DNA of 32,568 bases from Candidatus Delongbacteria bacterium (GTDB taxonomy: Bacteria > Delongbacteria > UBA4055): the NCBI GenBank assembly GCA_027858795.1, contig JAQICF010000098.1, forward strand, positions 1-32,568, written 5' to 3'. A program made the position numbers and the translations under genes. Below, piece after piece: positions 8,003-15,752 of this stretch. Below the pieces are notes generated by a model. It was not told the DNA's origin, made no database searches, and saw nothing but the letters and a program-made list of their open reading frames with translations. The stretch's first letter is position 1. Each line of letters opens with the position of its first letter.

Positions 8003-9202
8003 ATGGGAAACATATCAATTTCAAATCGCGATGAAAACATGCAGGAAAGTCCTATCAGAAAACTTGCCCCTTTTGCTCAAAATGCAAAATCTAGAGGTAT
8101 ACATGTTTATCATCTTAACATTGGACAGCCTGATATTAGAACACCTGATGAAATGATTAAAGCTTATCATAATATCCCTCCTGTAATCGAATATGGTCCG
8201 AGTGAAGGGTCATTATCTTACAGGAAGAAACTTGTTGAATATTATAACAAAGTAAACATTCAGGTTGATGAATCTAACATCTTTATAACAACAGGCGGAA
8301 GCGAAGCTATAATTTTCACTCTCTTATCTGCTTTATCACCCGGAGACGAAGTAATAATTCCTGAACCTTTCTACACTAATTATAACGGTTTTGCTGTAAT
8401 GACCGGTGTTAATATTGTACCTGTTACAACAACAATTGAAACAGGATTTGATCGACCTGAGATATCTGAGTTTATAAGCAAACTTACCGTCAGGACAAAA
8501 GCTATACTAATCTGTAATCCCGGAAATCCAACAGGTGCTGTTTTTTCGAGAGAGAAATTACAGGAATTGGTAGATTTTGCCAGAGAAAACAATCTGTATA
8601 TAATTTCAGATGAAGTTTATAGAGAATTTACTTACGATGGTGTGAAAGCAACTTCGATTTTAGAATTTGACAATTTTGAAGAAAATGCTATTATGATCGA
8701 TTCCATATCAAAGAGGTACTCTGCTTGTGGTTCAAGAATTGGAAATATTGTAACAAGGAATAAAGAACTTTTAAAATTAATCTTAAAGTTTGGTCAAGCA
8801 AGATTATGTCCGCCGAGTATCGATCAACAGGCTGCTGAAGCTGCTGTAAATGTACCTGATTCATATTTTGAAGAGGTTATTACTGAGTATGACAAGAGAA
8901 GAAACCTAGCCTACGAAGAATTGTCAAAGATTGATAATGTTATAGTATCAAAACCTAAAGGAGCTTTCTATATGATACTTGAGCTTCCGATAGATGACGC
9001 AGATGATTTTGCGAAATGGTTACTTTCAGATTTTAATGTAGATAATGAAACTACAATGGTTGCTCCTATTTCAGATTTTTATGCAACTCTTGGACTAGGA
9101 AAAAATCAGGTAAGAATAGCTTATGTGCTTAAATCGGAAGATTTAGTAAAAGCTATCCATATTTTAAAGCTTGGACTCGAAGAATATAAAAGGACTCATT
9201 GA
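8003..9202 (+). CDS. PLP-dependent aminotransferase, class I/II (aspartate aminotransferase-like)
   Basis: Fold-type I aminotransferase of 399 residues, transferring amino groups between amino and keto acids. The N-terminal block LNIGQPDIRTP, the Tyr-containing EYGPSEG, NPGNPTG at 172-178, the SDEVY motif with D203 and Y206, and the Schiff-base lysine K237 in SISKRYSACGSRIG identify it. The exact substrate (aspartate, aromatic or branched amino acids) cannot be deduced; similarity of motifs is greatest to subgroup Ic/Id AspC-like enzymes. AGGGA stands about nine bases before the ATG. The following membrane-protein gene starts within its stop codon (TGATG), so translation is probably coupled. 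Confidence 0.92.
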   Translation: MGNISISNRDENMQESPIRKLAPFAQNAKSRGIHVYHLNIGQPDIRTPDEMIKAYHNIPPVIEYGPSEGSLSYRKKLVEYYNKVNIQVDESNIFITTGGSEAIIFTLLSALSPGDEVIIPEPFYTNYNGFAVMTGVNIVPVTTTIETGFDRPEISEFISKLTVRTKAILICNPGNPTGAVFSREKLQELVDFARENNLYIISDEVYREFTYDGVKATSILEFDNFEENAIMIDSISKRYSACGSRIGNIVTRNKELLKLILKFGQARLCPPSIDQQAAEAAVNVPDSYFEEVITEYDKRRNLAYEELSKIDNVIVSKPKGAFYMILELPIDDADDFAKWLLSDFNVDNETTMVAPISDFYATLGLGKNQVRIAYVLKSEDLVKAIHILKLGLEEYKRTH

Positions 9203-9465
9203 TGTTCGGTAACAAGCCAACTAAAAGGCAATTTGGATACAAGCCTATACATACTGATATTAAGAAAAAAGATCTTCCGTTAAGAGAAAGAATGAAGTTC
9301 ACTTCTTTCTCTTCTCAAGAAGGTAGGAATTCAAAGAAAAAAACGATTATTCTAACGATATTTTTAATCCTGATCATTGCGGTAATTGTATATTTCGGTG
9401 TATCTGCTGTTTCAGTACAGGATCTGAAAATTAAGGACAATGAATTTGAGAAAGTTACCCCCTAA
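9202..9465 (+). CDS. Small single-pass membrane protein, function unknown
   Basis: An 87-residue protein. The N-terminal half is basic and hydrophilic with the stretch KRQFGYKPIHTD and LRERMKF. A single transmembrane helix spans about residues 48-70 (IILTIFLILIIAVIVYFGVS), followed by a short acidic tail. The ATG at 9202 overlaps the aminotransferase stop by one base; an in-frame TTG one codon earlier is less likely. The Phe-x-Tyr-x-Pro and R-x-R-x-K-F pattern resembles small uncharacterised proteins that I associate with Bacteroidota-like genomes, a recollection and not a verified match. Its last 26 bases overlap the next gene. Confidence 0.7.
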   Translation: MFGNKPTKRQFGYKPIHTDIKKKDLPLRERMKFTSFSSQEGRNSKKKTIILTIFLILIIAVIVYFGVSAVSVQDLKIKDNEFEKVTP

Positions 9466-9991
9466 TACGCTTAAGATACTGGATGAATTCAACGTTTTTT
9501 TTGAAAGGACAAATGCTAAGATTACTAAGATAGCTAAAATCCATGAGAAACATTTAGTTTGTAAAAAAGGGTGTACTAATTGTTGTATGAATATTTCAGT
9601 TTTTCCTATTGAATTCTATGCTATAGGAAAAATGCTAAAAAAAGCCAAAAAGAAGATCAAATTAAACCGTCATAAACGCTGTTCTTTTTTACAGGATTGT
9701 CTATGCATGATATATCAATTCAGACCCATACTTTGTAGAACTCATGGGCTTCCTTTATCCCATAGAGACAGCCATGATCCAAGCAGGGCGAACATTGCTA
9801 TCTGTGAGCTAAATTTTGCAAATAAAACCCCCAAATTTAAGTCTGATAACGTACTTGATATGGATGAAATAAATTTAGAATTATATCGATTAAATGAAAA
9901 ATTTATAGCTAAATTTAAGACGAGATTACCAGTGCGAATTCCACTTTCTAAAGTTATTGCTTACGCAAAGGGAAAACCATCATCTCGATAA
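9440..9991 (+). CDS. YkgJ-type cysteine-cluster (putative zinc- or iron-chelating) protein
   Basis: A 183-residue cytoplasmic protein with the CxxxCxxC pattern C-KKG-C-TN-CC near residues 41-49, and a second cluster CSFLQDCLCMIYQFRPILC around residues 82-99. This is the layout of the YkgJ/Fe-S oxidoreductase-like family (CxxCxxCC), which is thought to bind a metal or cluster. The block YQFRPILCRTHG is highly characteristic. The biochemical role is not known. The ATG overlaps the end of the upstream membrane-protein gene by 26 bases, with AAGGA very close to it. It ends the plus-strand trio that begins with the aminotransferase. Confidence 0.85.
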   Translation: MNLRKLPPNTLKILDEFNVFFERTNAKITKIAKIHEKHLVCKKGCTNCCMNISVFPIEFYAIGKMLKKAKKKIKLNRHKRCSFLQDCLCMIYQFRPILCRTHGLPLSHRDSHDPSRANIAICELNFANKTPKFKSDNVLDMDEINLELYRLNEKFIAKFKTRLPVRIPLSKVIAYAKGKPSSR

Positions 9992-10048
9992 GATTACTCC
10001 GTAATCACTCTATGATCGGTTTTGGAACAAGGTGGCTTCAGCCCCTTG
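9992..10048. terminator. Two short hairpins between convergent genes
   Basis: GATTAC-TCC-GTAATC at 9992-10006 directly follows the Cys-cluster gene stop. CAAGG...CCTTG at 10028-10048, with a GGTGGC/GCCCC interior, follows. The gap separates this gene from the converging glycosyltransferase gene. Neither has a clear T-run, so the terminator role is inferred from position. Confidence 0.4.
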
Positions 10049-10058
10049 AAATATCTGT

Positions 10059-11069
10059 TTAACAAAAATAGAAATAATGTTCATTTTGAACAAATTGATT
10101 GTCTTTAAAAAAATTGGCAATATCTTTTATATCGTCAGGTCCCGAAACAGTTACAATAATTTGAATATCAGAAATATTTTTAACTCTTTGATAGTTTTCA
10201 ACCTCAACCTCATATATCTTTTCACCGATTTTCTTAGGATTGTTTCCTATCCAGCGAAAAGGCAAATCATATTTCTCTTGAAGTTTTCTAACTAATTTTT
10301 TCCCTTTTGAACCTGTACCCCAAACGACTAAAGATTTACTTTTATCATGATCAATTTCAAGAAAATACTTAAGTTTTAGGTCAAAATATTGCTGATCTTC
10401 ATACCTGGGATCATTTCTTGAAACTCTTGAAGGGTGATCTCTCCATAAATGAAGTAACTTTGAATACGATCTTACTTTTAACCCATATTTATAAAACCTA
10501 AAAGCCAGGTCATAATCCTCGGGGTAAATATCAAGATCAAATGCCTTACATTTTATGAGATCTTCTCTATGGACCATCCAGCAGGATGATTGAATAACAC
10601 ATTCTCTATATATTTCTCTATAACAATTTTCGTTAATAATAAGATCGTTCAACCATTTTTCGTATTTCCGGTATCCATCTTTAATCCCATCATCTGAAAA
10701 ACATTCAATAGGTCCTGTAACAACATTTCCTTTACCGTGAGCCAATAATACTTCTTTCATTTTTTCAAGCTTATAGGTCGCCATTAGGTCGTCAGAGTCC
10801 ATACGGGTGATAAAATCACCATTGCTGTGTTTTAATGCTGTTCTTATGGCCGCAATGATACCTGAGCCTTCTTCATTGCTATAGATCTTGATCCTAGAAT
10901 CATTATCGGTAAATTTTTGTAATAAATTTAAGCTATTGTCTGTAGAACCATCATTGACAACTATCAATTCCCAATTTTTTTCAGTTTGATCTAAAATAGA
11001 ATTGATGGTCAGTGATAGAAACTTCTCTGAATTCTTTACAGGCATTAATATTGAAATTAGGGGATACAT
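10059..11069 (-). CDS. Family 2 glycosyltransferase with extra C-terminal Rossmann-like domain
   Basis: Inverting GT-A enzyme that transfers a sugar from a nucleotide donor, probably to a cell-surface glycan. The N-terminal domain (about residues 1-225) has SILMPVKNSEKFL, VVNDGSTDNS and the metal-binding DSDD at 91-94, plus the acidic EDYDLAFR acceptor-side motif. From about residue 245 a separate domain begins with VVWGTGSKGKKLVRKL, a glycine-rich dinucleotide-type motif. Such tails occur on GT2 proteins of capsule or O-antigen loci and may hold a second activity or a regulatory site. No ribosome binding site is obvious. It is the last gene of the plsC-arsR-lipoprotein run, 16 bases after the lipoprotein stop. 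Confidence 0.87.
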   Translation of the reverse strand: MYPLISILMPVKNSEKFLSLTINSILDQTEKNWELIVVNDGSTDNSLNLLQKFTDNDSRIKIYSNEEGSGIIAAIRTALKHSNGDFITRMDSDDLMATYKLEKMKEVLLAHGKGNVVTGPIECFSDDGIKDGYRKYEKWLNDLIINENCYREIYRECVIQSSCWMVHREDLIKCKAFDLDIYPEDYDLAFRFYKYGLKVRSYSKLLHLWRDHPSRVSRNDPRYEDQQYFDLKLKYFLEIDHDKSKSLVVWGTGSKGKKLVRKLQEKYDLPFRWIGNNPKKIGEKIYEVEVENYQRVKNISDIQIIVTVSGPDDIKDIANFFKDNQFVQNEHYFYFC

Positions 11070-11085
11070 CGTTTTAATGGAGGGT

Positions 11086-11535
11086 TTAATTATTTGAGTA
11101 AAAGTTTTCAGGATCTTCCTTTATTTGTGGTGAATTTATATCTGAAATTACAAGGTCTAATTGAAGAGAATCAAGAGTCCCGTTGAAAGACCTTATAACT
11201 TTTCCATTCTTGATGAATTTATATGTAGGCACACATTTAATATCTTTTTCTTTTGCAAATTTATAATTTTTGTCAACATCAATATGAGCAAAAGTAATAC
11301 TATCTTTAAGCGTTTCAGCTGTTTCATTTAAGATATTTTTAAAATCATTATTCAGCTTATCCTGATCTCTGAAATATCCGACAATTATAAGTTCATCTGC
11401 CTTATCTATTATCTTGTAATAAGTCTTCTTGTTAAGATCTATAAGATAGTTTTTCATCTTTACAGGAGTGTTTTCCTCATTACATGAGAACAGTATAAAA
11501 AAGAGAATCAAATATATTAATTTAAGAAGTTTCAT
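11086..11535 (-). CDS. Thioredoxin-fold lipoprotein lacking the CxxC motif
   Basis: The protein begins MKLLKLIYLILFFILFSC, a lipoprotein signal peptide with a LFSC lipobox, so the mature protein should be lipid-anchored outside the cytoplasmic membrane. The rest follows a thioredoxin layout: a strand ending YFRDQD where the active site would be, then ITFAHIDVDKNYKFAKEKDI, then a cis-proline strand CVPTYKFIKNGKVI. No CxxC is present at the active-site position, so it is probably redox-inactive and could be a chaperone- or binding-type member. I start at 11535, one base after the ArsR gene stop, since the longer frame would overlap it and spoil the signal peptide. Confidence 0.75.
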   Translation of the reverse strand: MKLLKLIYLILFFILFSCNEENTPVKMKNYLIDLNKKTYYKIIDKADELIIVGYFRDQDKLNNDFKNILNETAETLKDSITFAHIDVDKNYKFAKEKDIKCVPTYKFIKNGKVIRSFNGTLDSLQLDLVISDINSPQIKEDPENFYSNN

Positions 11536-11536
11536 A

Positions 11537-11848
11537 TTAACGTTCCACAAGCATTCTTATAAAGTTATGAGTTATTGGTTCAATTATTTTATAGTTTATC
11601 TTATTACCATCTTTAATTCCTTCGATGATACCGTGCTTTCTTAAGACTGCCAATTGTTGAGAAACTATAGGTTGTGGTTCAGCAACACAATTAACTAAGC
11701 TCTTTACAATACCCTTTTTTTCATAAATAGCGATTAGGAGCTTCAGTCTTACAGAATGCCCAATAGCTTTTACGATTTCTGCTTCCCTTTCAAGGCAAGC
11801 AGTTAGTATAAAATGAAAATTACCGCACTTATCTTTTTTCCCGTTCAT
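11537..11848 (-). CDS. ArsR-family transcriptional regulator
   Basis: A 103-residue winged helix-turn-helix regulator. AIGHSVRLKLLIAIYEKKGI forms the first helices, and PIVSQQLAVLRKHGII with the wing KDGNKINYKI forms the recognition helix and wing (about residues 28-90). Cysteines occur at residue 8, in LTACLERE near 18, and in VNCVAE near 55, a pattern that could serve thiol- or metal-sensing, but no canonical alpha3 metal site (CxCxxC) is present. GGGAG stands six bases before the ATG, which lies 20 bases inside the end of plsC. It probably controls its own operon with the downstream thioredoxin-like lipoprotein; ligand unknown. Confidence 0.88.
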   Translation of the reverse strand: MNGKKDKCGNFHFILTACLEREAEIVKAIGHSVRLKLLIAIYEKKGIVKSLVNCVAEPQPIVSQQLAVLRKHGIIEGIKDGNKINYKIIEPITHNFIRMLVER

Positions 11849-12578
11849 GTAATTCTCCCTTTAATTTATTAATTTCATCCATGATCTTCTGAGATATTTG
11901 TTTCCATGTATCAGGTATATTCGGCATATCAAAGAATTCATCAAAGAAAATAGGTTCTCCTATAATTACTCTGACTTTTTTTCCTATTCTCGGCATAGAT
12001 TTTCCGACAGGAAGTATATCTCTTATGCCTTCATGGTAACAAGGAATTGCTCTAACTTTTGATTCATAAATTCTCTTTCCAACACCAGCTTTTCCAGGAA
12101 GAAGATCACCTGACCTGCTTCTAGTACCTTCAGGAAATATATGAACAATTCCACCTTGTTGAAGTTTTTTTGTTACTAACTTTTGAGCAAATTGGTCAAT
12201 ACCTTTTCCTCTTTCCAGAGGAATACATTTTACATAATTCATATACATTGACATAAACCAATTTTTATAAAAATTACCATACTCGGGTGTATGATATGGC
12301 AAGAACTTATAGTCGAACATTCCCCTCTTAAGAAAAACGATACAATCGATAAATCCGGAATCAAACATAGTTGTATGATTTGAAGCAAATACATAAGGCG
12401 CTTTTTCACGACTTATTATTTTCTTCTCATAGAACTTTGTGCTATTCAATACATACATCCAAAACCAGACGAATATGCTTGTTAGAAAGGTTACAAATTT
12501 TGACATGAATATAAAGAAAAAGCCTTCGTTTGGTGCCTTCCAGTGATCGACGATCTTATTTTTTTCTTTTTCTGTCAT
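11829..12578 (-). CDS. plsC: 1-acyl-sn-glycerol-3-phosphate acyltransferase (PlsC-like)
   Basis: Lysophosphatidate acyltransferase that makes phosphatidic acid, placed at the inner face of the membrane. The HX4D catalytic motif is NHTTMFD (H68, D73). The substrate-binding FPEGTRSRSG is at residues 148-157, and the N-terminal 25-45 stretch is hydrophobic. The length of 249 residues fits the family. The symbol is used in the family sense; other acyl acceptors, as in lipid A or ornithine lipid synthesis, cannot be excluded. It is the first gene of a four-gene minus-strand operon and is followed, with overlap, by the ArsR regulator. The 165-base gap upstream, facing the divergent plus-strand gene, must hold its promoter; I see no convincing one. 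Confidence 0.88.
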   Translation of the reverse strand: MTEKEKNKIVDHWKAPNEGFFFIFMSKFVTFLTSIFVWFWMYVLNSTKFYEKKIISREKAPYVFASNHTTMFDSGFIDCIVFLKRGMFDYKFLPYHTPEYGNFYKNWFMSMYMNYVKCIPLERGKGIDQFAQKLVTKKLQQGGIVHIFPEGTRSRSGDLLPGKAGVGKRIYESKVRAIPCYHEGIRDILPVGKSMPRIGKKVRVIIGEPIFFDEFFDMPNIPDTWKQISQKIMDEINKLKGELHEREKR

Positions 12579-12743
12579 TACTTTATATTTTTACCATTTG
12601 AATTTATTACTATATAGATTTTTTCTATATTTTAGATTAATATATCTTTATATATAAACGTTGTCAAGAAAATATTAAACTTAAAAACCTTGCGTAAAAT
12701 TTGCTTAATAGTTACAATTCAAAGAAATAAAACATGGAAATCA

Positions 12744-13517
12744 ATGCATAGGTTATGTAAATATTTATTGTTAATAGTTGTACTATTTCATGCTTGTCTT
12801 CTTTCAAAGGAGTTACTTAGTATCACTTCTTTCAATAATGAATTTTATTTTTTTGATGGATTTGAGAGTAAGCTGGATATATATACTAGCTCTGATAAAT
12901 TGCTAAAAAGTATTGATCTCTCTAATGTTTGTAAAGGTGCCACTGCAGACTATTTTATCAAATCAGACAAATTAAATAGTTATTTATTCAGTTCTGTTTC
13001 AGGTAAGATATATCTACTTGATGAGAAATATAATCTAAAGTCATCTCTTGATCTGAATAGGTTATTTAATCTTATTTTTAATAGTAAAATCTACCCAATG
13101 AATTATAATTCTTTACTTGTTGCTTCTGAAGAGCTTGATGAATTCTATGTATTGGAAAATAAAGAATTAAGTAAATTCTTGACATTCTCAGATCAACCTA
13201 TTGATTTCCACTTCGAAAAGGATAGGATATTTATTTTATTTGAAAATAGGGTAGATGTATATTCTAATAATGGCATTTATCTTAAATCATTACCATTTAG
13301 AGAAATTAAAGATGCAATGAAAATATATTACTCTAAGGATAGAGTATATGTAAAACATAATGGTGGAATTGATGGGCTTAGTTTTGATAAGATCCAAAAC
13401 AAAGGAGAATATCAGGTTCGGTTAGTTGAGGATAAGGGCATTCAGGATTTTGCAGTGGTTGGTAATACTTTTGCGGTATTGAAAGAAAATAAAATTTTAT
13501 TCAGGATGGCAAAGTGA
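12744..13517 (+). CDS. Secreted beta-propeller-like protein, function unknown
   Basis: A 257-residue protein with an N-terminal signal peptide (MHRLCKYLLLIVVLFHACL). The remainder is built from repeated beta-strand units with the pattern hydrophobic-D-hydrophobic-Y, such as NEFYFFDGFESKLDIYTS, KIYLLDEKYNLKSSLDL and RVDVYSNNGIYLKSLPF, as in the NHL-type 6-bladed propellers of Bacteroidota. No catalytic motif is visible. A TTG 18 codons earlier would hide the signal peptide, so I prefer the ATG. The stop codon overlaps the rsgA start by four bases (GTGA), so the two are translationally coupled; the functional link is unclear. Confidence 0.65.
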   Translation: MHRLCKYLLLIVVLFHACLLSKELLSITSFNNEFYFFDGFESKLDIYTSSDKLLKSIDLSNVCKGATADYFIKSDKLNSYLFSSVSGKIYLLDEKYNLKSSLDLNRLFNLIFNSKIYPMNYNSLLVASEELDEFYVLENKELSKFLTFSDQPIDFHFEKDRIFILFENRVDVYSNNGIYLKSLPFREIKDAMKIYYSKDRVYVKHNGGIDGLSFDKIQNKGEYQVRLVEDKGIQDFAVVGNTFAVLKENKILFRMAK

Positions 13518-14482
13518 CAGATAAGAGTTTAGGTATAGATAAGGGTTTAGGGATAGATAAAGGTCTGGTTCTATATGGTAACGGTGTTGACTATACTGTT
13601 GTAGTTAACGGAAAAGAAGTAATAGCTCGACTTAAAGGGAGACTTCTGCATACGACCAAAAGATCTCATCATCCTGTCTGTTCAGGTGATTATGTTAAGC
13701 TTGTTAAAGAAAAAGATGACTACCAGATATCTGAGATATTACCCAGGAAGAATAAAATATCACGACCTTCAAATTATCAAATCAGAAAAGAGCAGGTAAT
13801 TGCAGCTAACATAGATTACTTGTTTTTGATCGTATCAGTTTATTCACCGAGATTTAATCCGGGATTTATTGATAGGTTATTGGTGTTCAGTGATATGCAG
13901 CAGATAGAAACTGTTATTGTTGTAAATAAGGTTGATCTCGGAGTCTCTGATTATGAGTTGGATTGTATTGAAGGTTATAAAAAGATTGGCTACAAAGTTA
14001 TCGGTACATCAACAGTTGATAAAACAAATTTAGATAAGATCGAAGAAATGACATCAGGACACATTACTGCTTTTATAGGAAATTCCGGAGTAGGTAAATC
14101 ATCGATCTTAAATTCAATTGATCCAAATGTGATGCAAAAGGTCAACGAAACTTCAGATTATTCTCTTAAAGGAAAGCATACTACTAAACAGGGTAGATTG
14201 TTTCCAATTAAGAACGGTGGATATATTATGGATACACCCGGGATAAGAGAATTTGGCCTGTGGAATATTGAATGGGATGAACTTAAAAATTATTTTCCAG
14301 AGATCCATGCATTAAGTGGTAAGTGTAAGTTTAATAATTGCCTACATAAGAATGAGCCTGGTTGTGCAGCTAGAGAAGCTGCTGAGAATGGAGATATCCC
14401 TGATTTTAGGTACGAAAATTATCTTCGTATCCAACAGACTCTTTATGAGAATCGAAATATTTATTTTAAAAAAGATGAATAA
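13514..14482 (+). CDS. rsgA: Ribosome small-subunit-dependent GTPase A
   Basis: Circularly permuted GTPase that checks late 30S assembly. An OB-fold precedes the G domain, whose motifs run in the permuted order G4 NKVD (138-141), G1 GNSGVGKS (189-196) and G3 DTPG (240-243). A zinc knuckle follows with C271, C276, H278 and C284. The N-terminus carries two near-identical LGIDKG units encoded by an 18-bp tandem repeat, ahead of the usual start of the OB-fold at about residue 18. The start is the GTG overlapping the upstream stop codon. A large inverted repeat follows the stop. Confidence 0.96.
   Translation: MTDKSLGIDKGLGIDKGLVLYGNGVDYTVVVNGKEVIARLKGRLLHTTKRSHHPVCSGDYVKLVKEKDDYQISEILPRKNKISRPSNYQIRKEQVIAANIDYLFLIVSVYSPRFNPGFIDRLLVFSDMQQIETVIVVNKVDLGVSDYELDCIEGYKKIGYKVIGTSTVDKTNLDKIEEMTSGHITAFIGNSGVGKSSILNSIDPNVMQKVNETSDYSLKGKHTTKQGRLFPIKNGGYIMDTPGIREFGLWNIEWDELKNYFPEIHALSGKCKFNNCLHKNEPGCAAREAAENGDIPDFRYENYLRIQQTLYENRNIYFKKDE
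13529..13564 (+). repeat. 18-bp tandem repeat in the rsgA 5' end
   Basis: Two consecutive 18-base units, TTAGGTATAGATAAGGGT and TTAGGGATAGATAAAGGT, differ at two positions. They keep the frame and add one LGIDKG unit to the RsgA N-terminus. The region is outside the conserved fold. Confidence 0.8.
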
Positions 14483-14492
14483 AAAAAGGCAG

Positions 14493-14566
14493 GTCACATT
14501 GAGTTTATCGAAATGCGAACCTGATTATTAGATAAAAGTCTTACACTTCGATCAACTCAGTGTGAC
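14493..14566. repeat. 20-bp imperfect inverted repeat with 34-base centre
   Basis: GTCACATTGAGTTTATCGAA at 14493-14512 is matched in reverse complement by 14547-14566 with two mismatches. The element fills the gap between the convergent rsgA and bTHX genes. The GTCACA-CTGAG-TCGAA pattern is of a type that I recall as dispersed in many environmental genomes. It may work as a transcript end or be a miniature mobile or REP-like element. Confidence 0.65.
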
Positions 14567-14576
14567 TTTAAGGCAT

Positions 14577-14690
14577 TTACTTCTTTTTATCGGCCTTCTT
14601 TACATTAACAACTTTTCTTTTTTGTCTTGTTTTTCCAGAAGTTCCTCTTCTGATCTTACCTTTTCTTGAACTTAAATCACCTTTACCCAT
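14577..14690 (-). CDS. Small ribosomal subunit protein bTHX
   Basis: A 37-residue, very basic protein beginning MGKGDLSSRKGKIRRGTSGK, the conserved N-terminus of the bTHX (THX/RPS31) family, which sits in a cavity at the top of the 30S head and stabilises rRNA. The tail is Lys-rich (VNVKKADKKK). GGAG stands eight bases before the ATG. The family is known from Thermus, Bacteroidota and chloroplasts among others, which fits the suspected FCB origin. It is a stand-alone gene on the minus strand, with 96 bases to the thioredoxin gene stop upstream, and is easily missed because of its size. Confidence 0.88.
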   Translation of the reverse strand: MGKGDLSSRKGKIRRGTSGKTRQKRKVVNVKKADKKK

Positions 14691-14786
14691 TATGAACTCC
14701 ATTCTATCGTTAATTTATATTTGGCTGTAACATATACAATTACTGATGAATTTACCATATAAAATTATTTATAAAAAATCGATCAA

Positions 14787-15287
14787 TTAATTCGTACCTA
14801 TTAATCCTTTCAGATGAGCAATATATTTTTTTGGACCACCTTTTTGATAACCAGTCCTGCCTATCAATTTTTCATTATTATTAAGTACGATGATAGTTGG
14901 ATAGCCTTTTATTCCAAATTTGCTTGCAAGTGCGCGATTTTGCTTTTTTAATTCATTTGACTGCTTTATCGCTCTAGGGAAGTCTAATTTAAGTAAAATT
15001 AGATTTTTATCAGCATAATCTTGAAATTCCTTTTTACTAAACACTTCGTTGTCAAGCTTTACACACCAGCCACACCAATCTGATCCTGTGAAGTCTAATA
15101 ATAGCATCTTACCGGAATCTTTTGCTTTTTTAATAGCTGTAGAATAACTTGTTTCCCATTTACCTACAGCAAGGGAATTCAGTACTTCTACTTTTTCAGA
15201 GCTGTTGTTTTGTGTATTATAATTATTAAAAGCATAATAAATTCCGACCAAAACCATGCCAATTAATAAAATATGTTGAATTTTCAT
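14787..15287 (-). CDS. Thioredoxin-family protein with N-terminal membrane anchor
   Basis: A 166-residue protein whose N-terminal helix (about residues 4-22, ILLIGMVLVGIYYAF) is a signal anchor. The thioredoxin-like domain has the active site FTGSDWCGWC (C72, C75) and a cis-proline strand YPTIIVLNNN. The GSDWCGWC form is that of the thioredoxin_7/DUF255-like group. The catalytic domain should face the periplasm, where it could reduce or isomerise disulfides. A frame extending to 15329 is open, but TGGA before the ATG at 15287 and the position of the anchor support the shorter form. The gene stands alone between bTHX and the VOC-family gene. Confidence 0.87.
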   Translation of the reverse strand: MKIQHILLIGMVLVGIYYAFNNYNTQNNSSEKVEVLNSLAVGKWETSYSTAIKKAKDSGKMLLLDFTGSDWCGWCVKLDNEVFSKKEFQDYADKNLILLKLDFPRAIKQSNELKKQNRALASKFGIKGYPTIIVLNNNEKLIGRTGYQKGGPKKYIAHLKGLIGTN

Positions 15288-15370
15288 TTGTTTTCCATTT
15301 ATTTTAACAATTAATAACAGAATATACAATTATGAAATAAACCGCAATGATATTTCTTATGCTTTAGCAG

Positions 15371-15721
15371 TTATATCTTTAATGTTTTATCTAAAAAATA
15401 TTGAAATTCCAGTGTTCTCCCTTCAGGATCTTTTGCCCAGAAGTGATAAATATTGAATCTAGGGTTTAAGACAGGATCTGTAGTTGAAGCATCTTTAAGT
15501 TTTAAAAACTCGAGATCTACTTTTTCCTTCGAATCATAGAAGAATGTTATGCATGGATCATCCACTTCCTTATTCCCCTGGCAAAACCCCATAAGGAAAT
15601 TTTCATGCTTCAAAATAATGCATTGACCTTGATCATGCCAAAGTTCCATACCTATTCTTTCAATATAGAATTGTCTGATCATTTCAAGATCATTCGTTCT
15701 GAAAAAAATTAAACCAGCCAA
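15371..15721 (-). CDS. VOC (glyoxalase/bleomycin-resistance) family protein
   Basis: A 116-residue protein with the paired beta-alpha-beta-beta-beta layout of the vicinal-oxygen-chelate superfamily: FFRTNDLEMIRQFYIERIGM at the N-terminus and YHFWAKDPEGRTLEFQYF at the C-terminus. The DPEGRTLEFQ block and its Glu are characteristic metal-side residues of the family. The substrate is unknown. The gene lies 31 bases after the ACT-like gene on the same strand and is probably co-transcribed with it. Confidence 0.85.
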   Translation of the reverse strand: MAGLIFFRTNDLEMIRQFYIERIGMELWHDQGQCIILKHENFLMGFCQGNKEVDDPCITFFYDSKEKVDLEFLKLKDASTTDPVLNPRFNIYHFWAKDPEGRTLEFQYFLDKTLKI

Positions 15722-15752
15722 AACAAATCCTGATATTTTAAATTATATAATA

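Noticed and set aside
12690..12743. TTG start extending the propeller-like protein by 18 residues
   Set aside because: It would bury the signal peptide behind a polar stretch and has no ribosome binding site.
14316..14531. Plus-strand frame of 71 codons overlapping the rsgA end
   Set aside because: It runs in another frame of rsgA and its C-terminus is encoded by the inverted repeat at 14493; this is a usual source of false ORFs.
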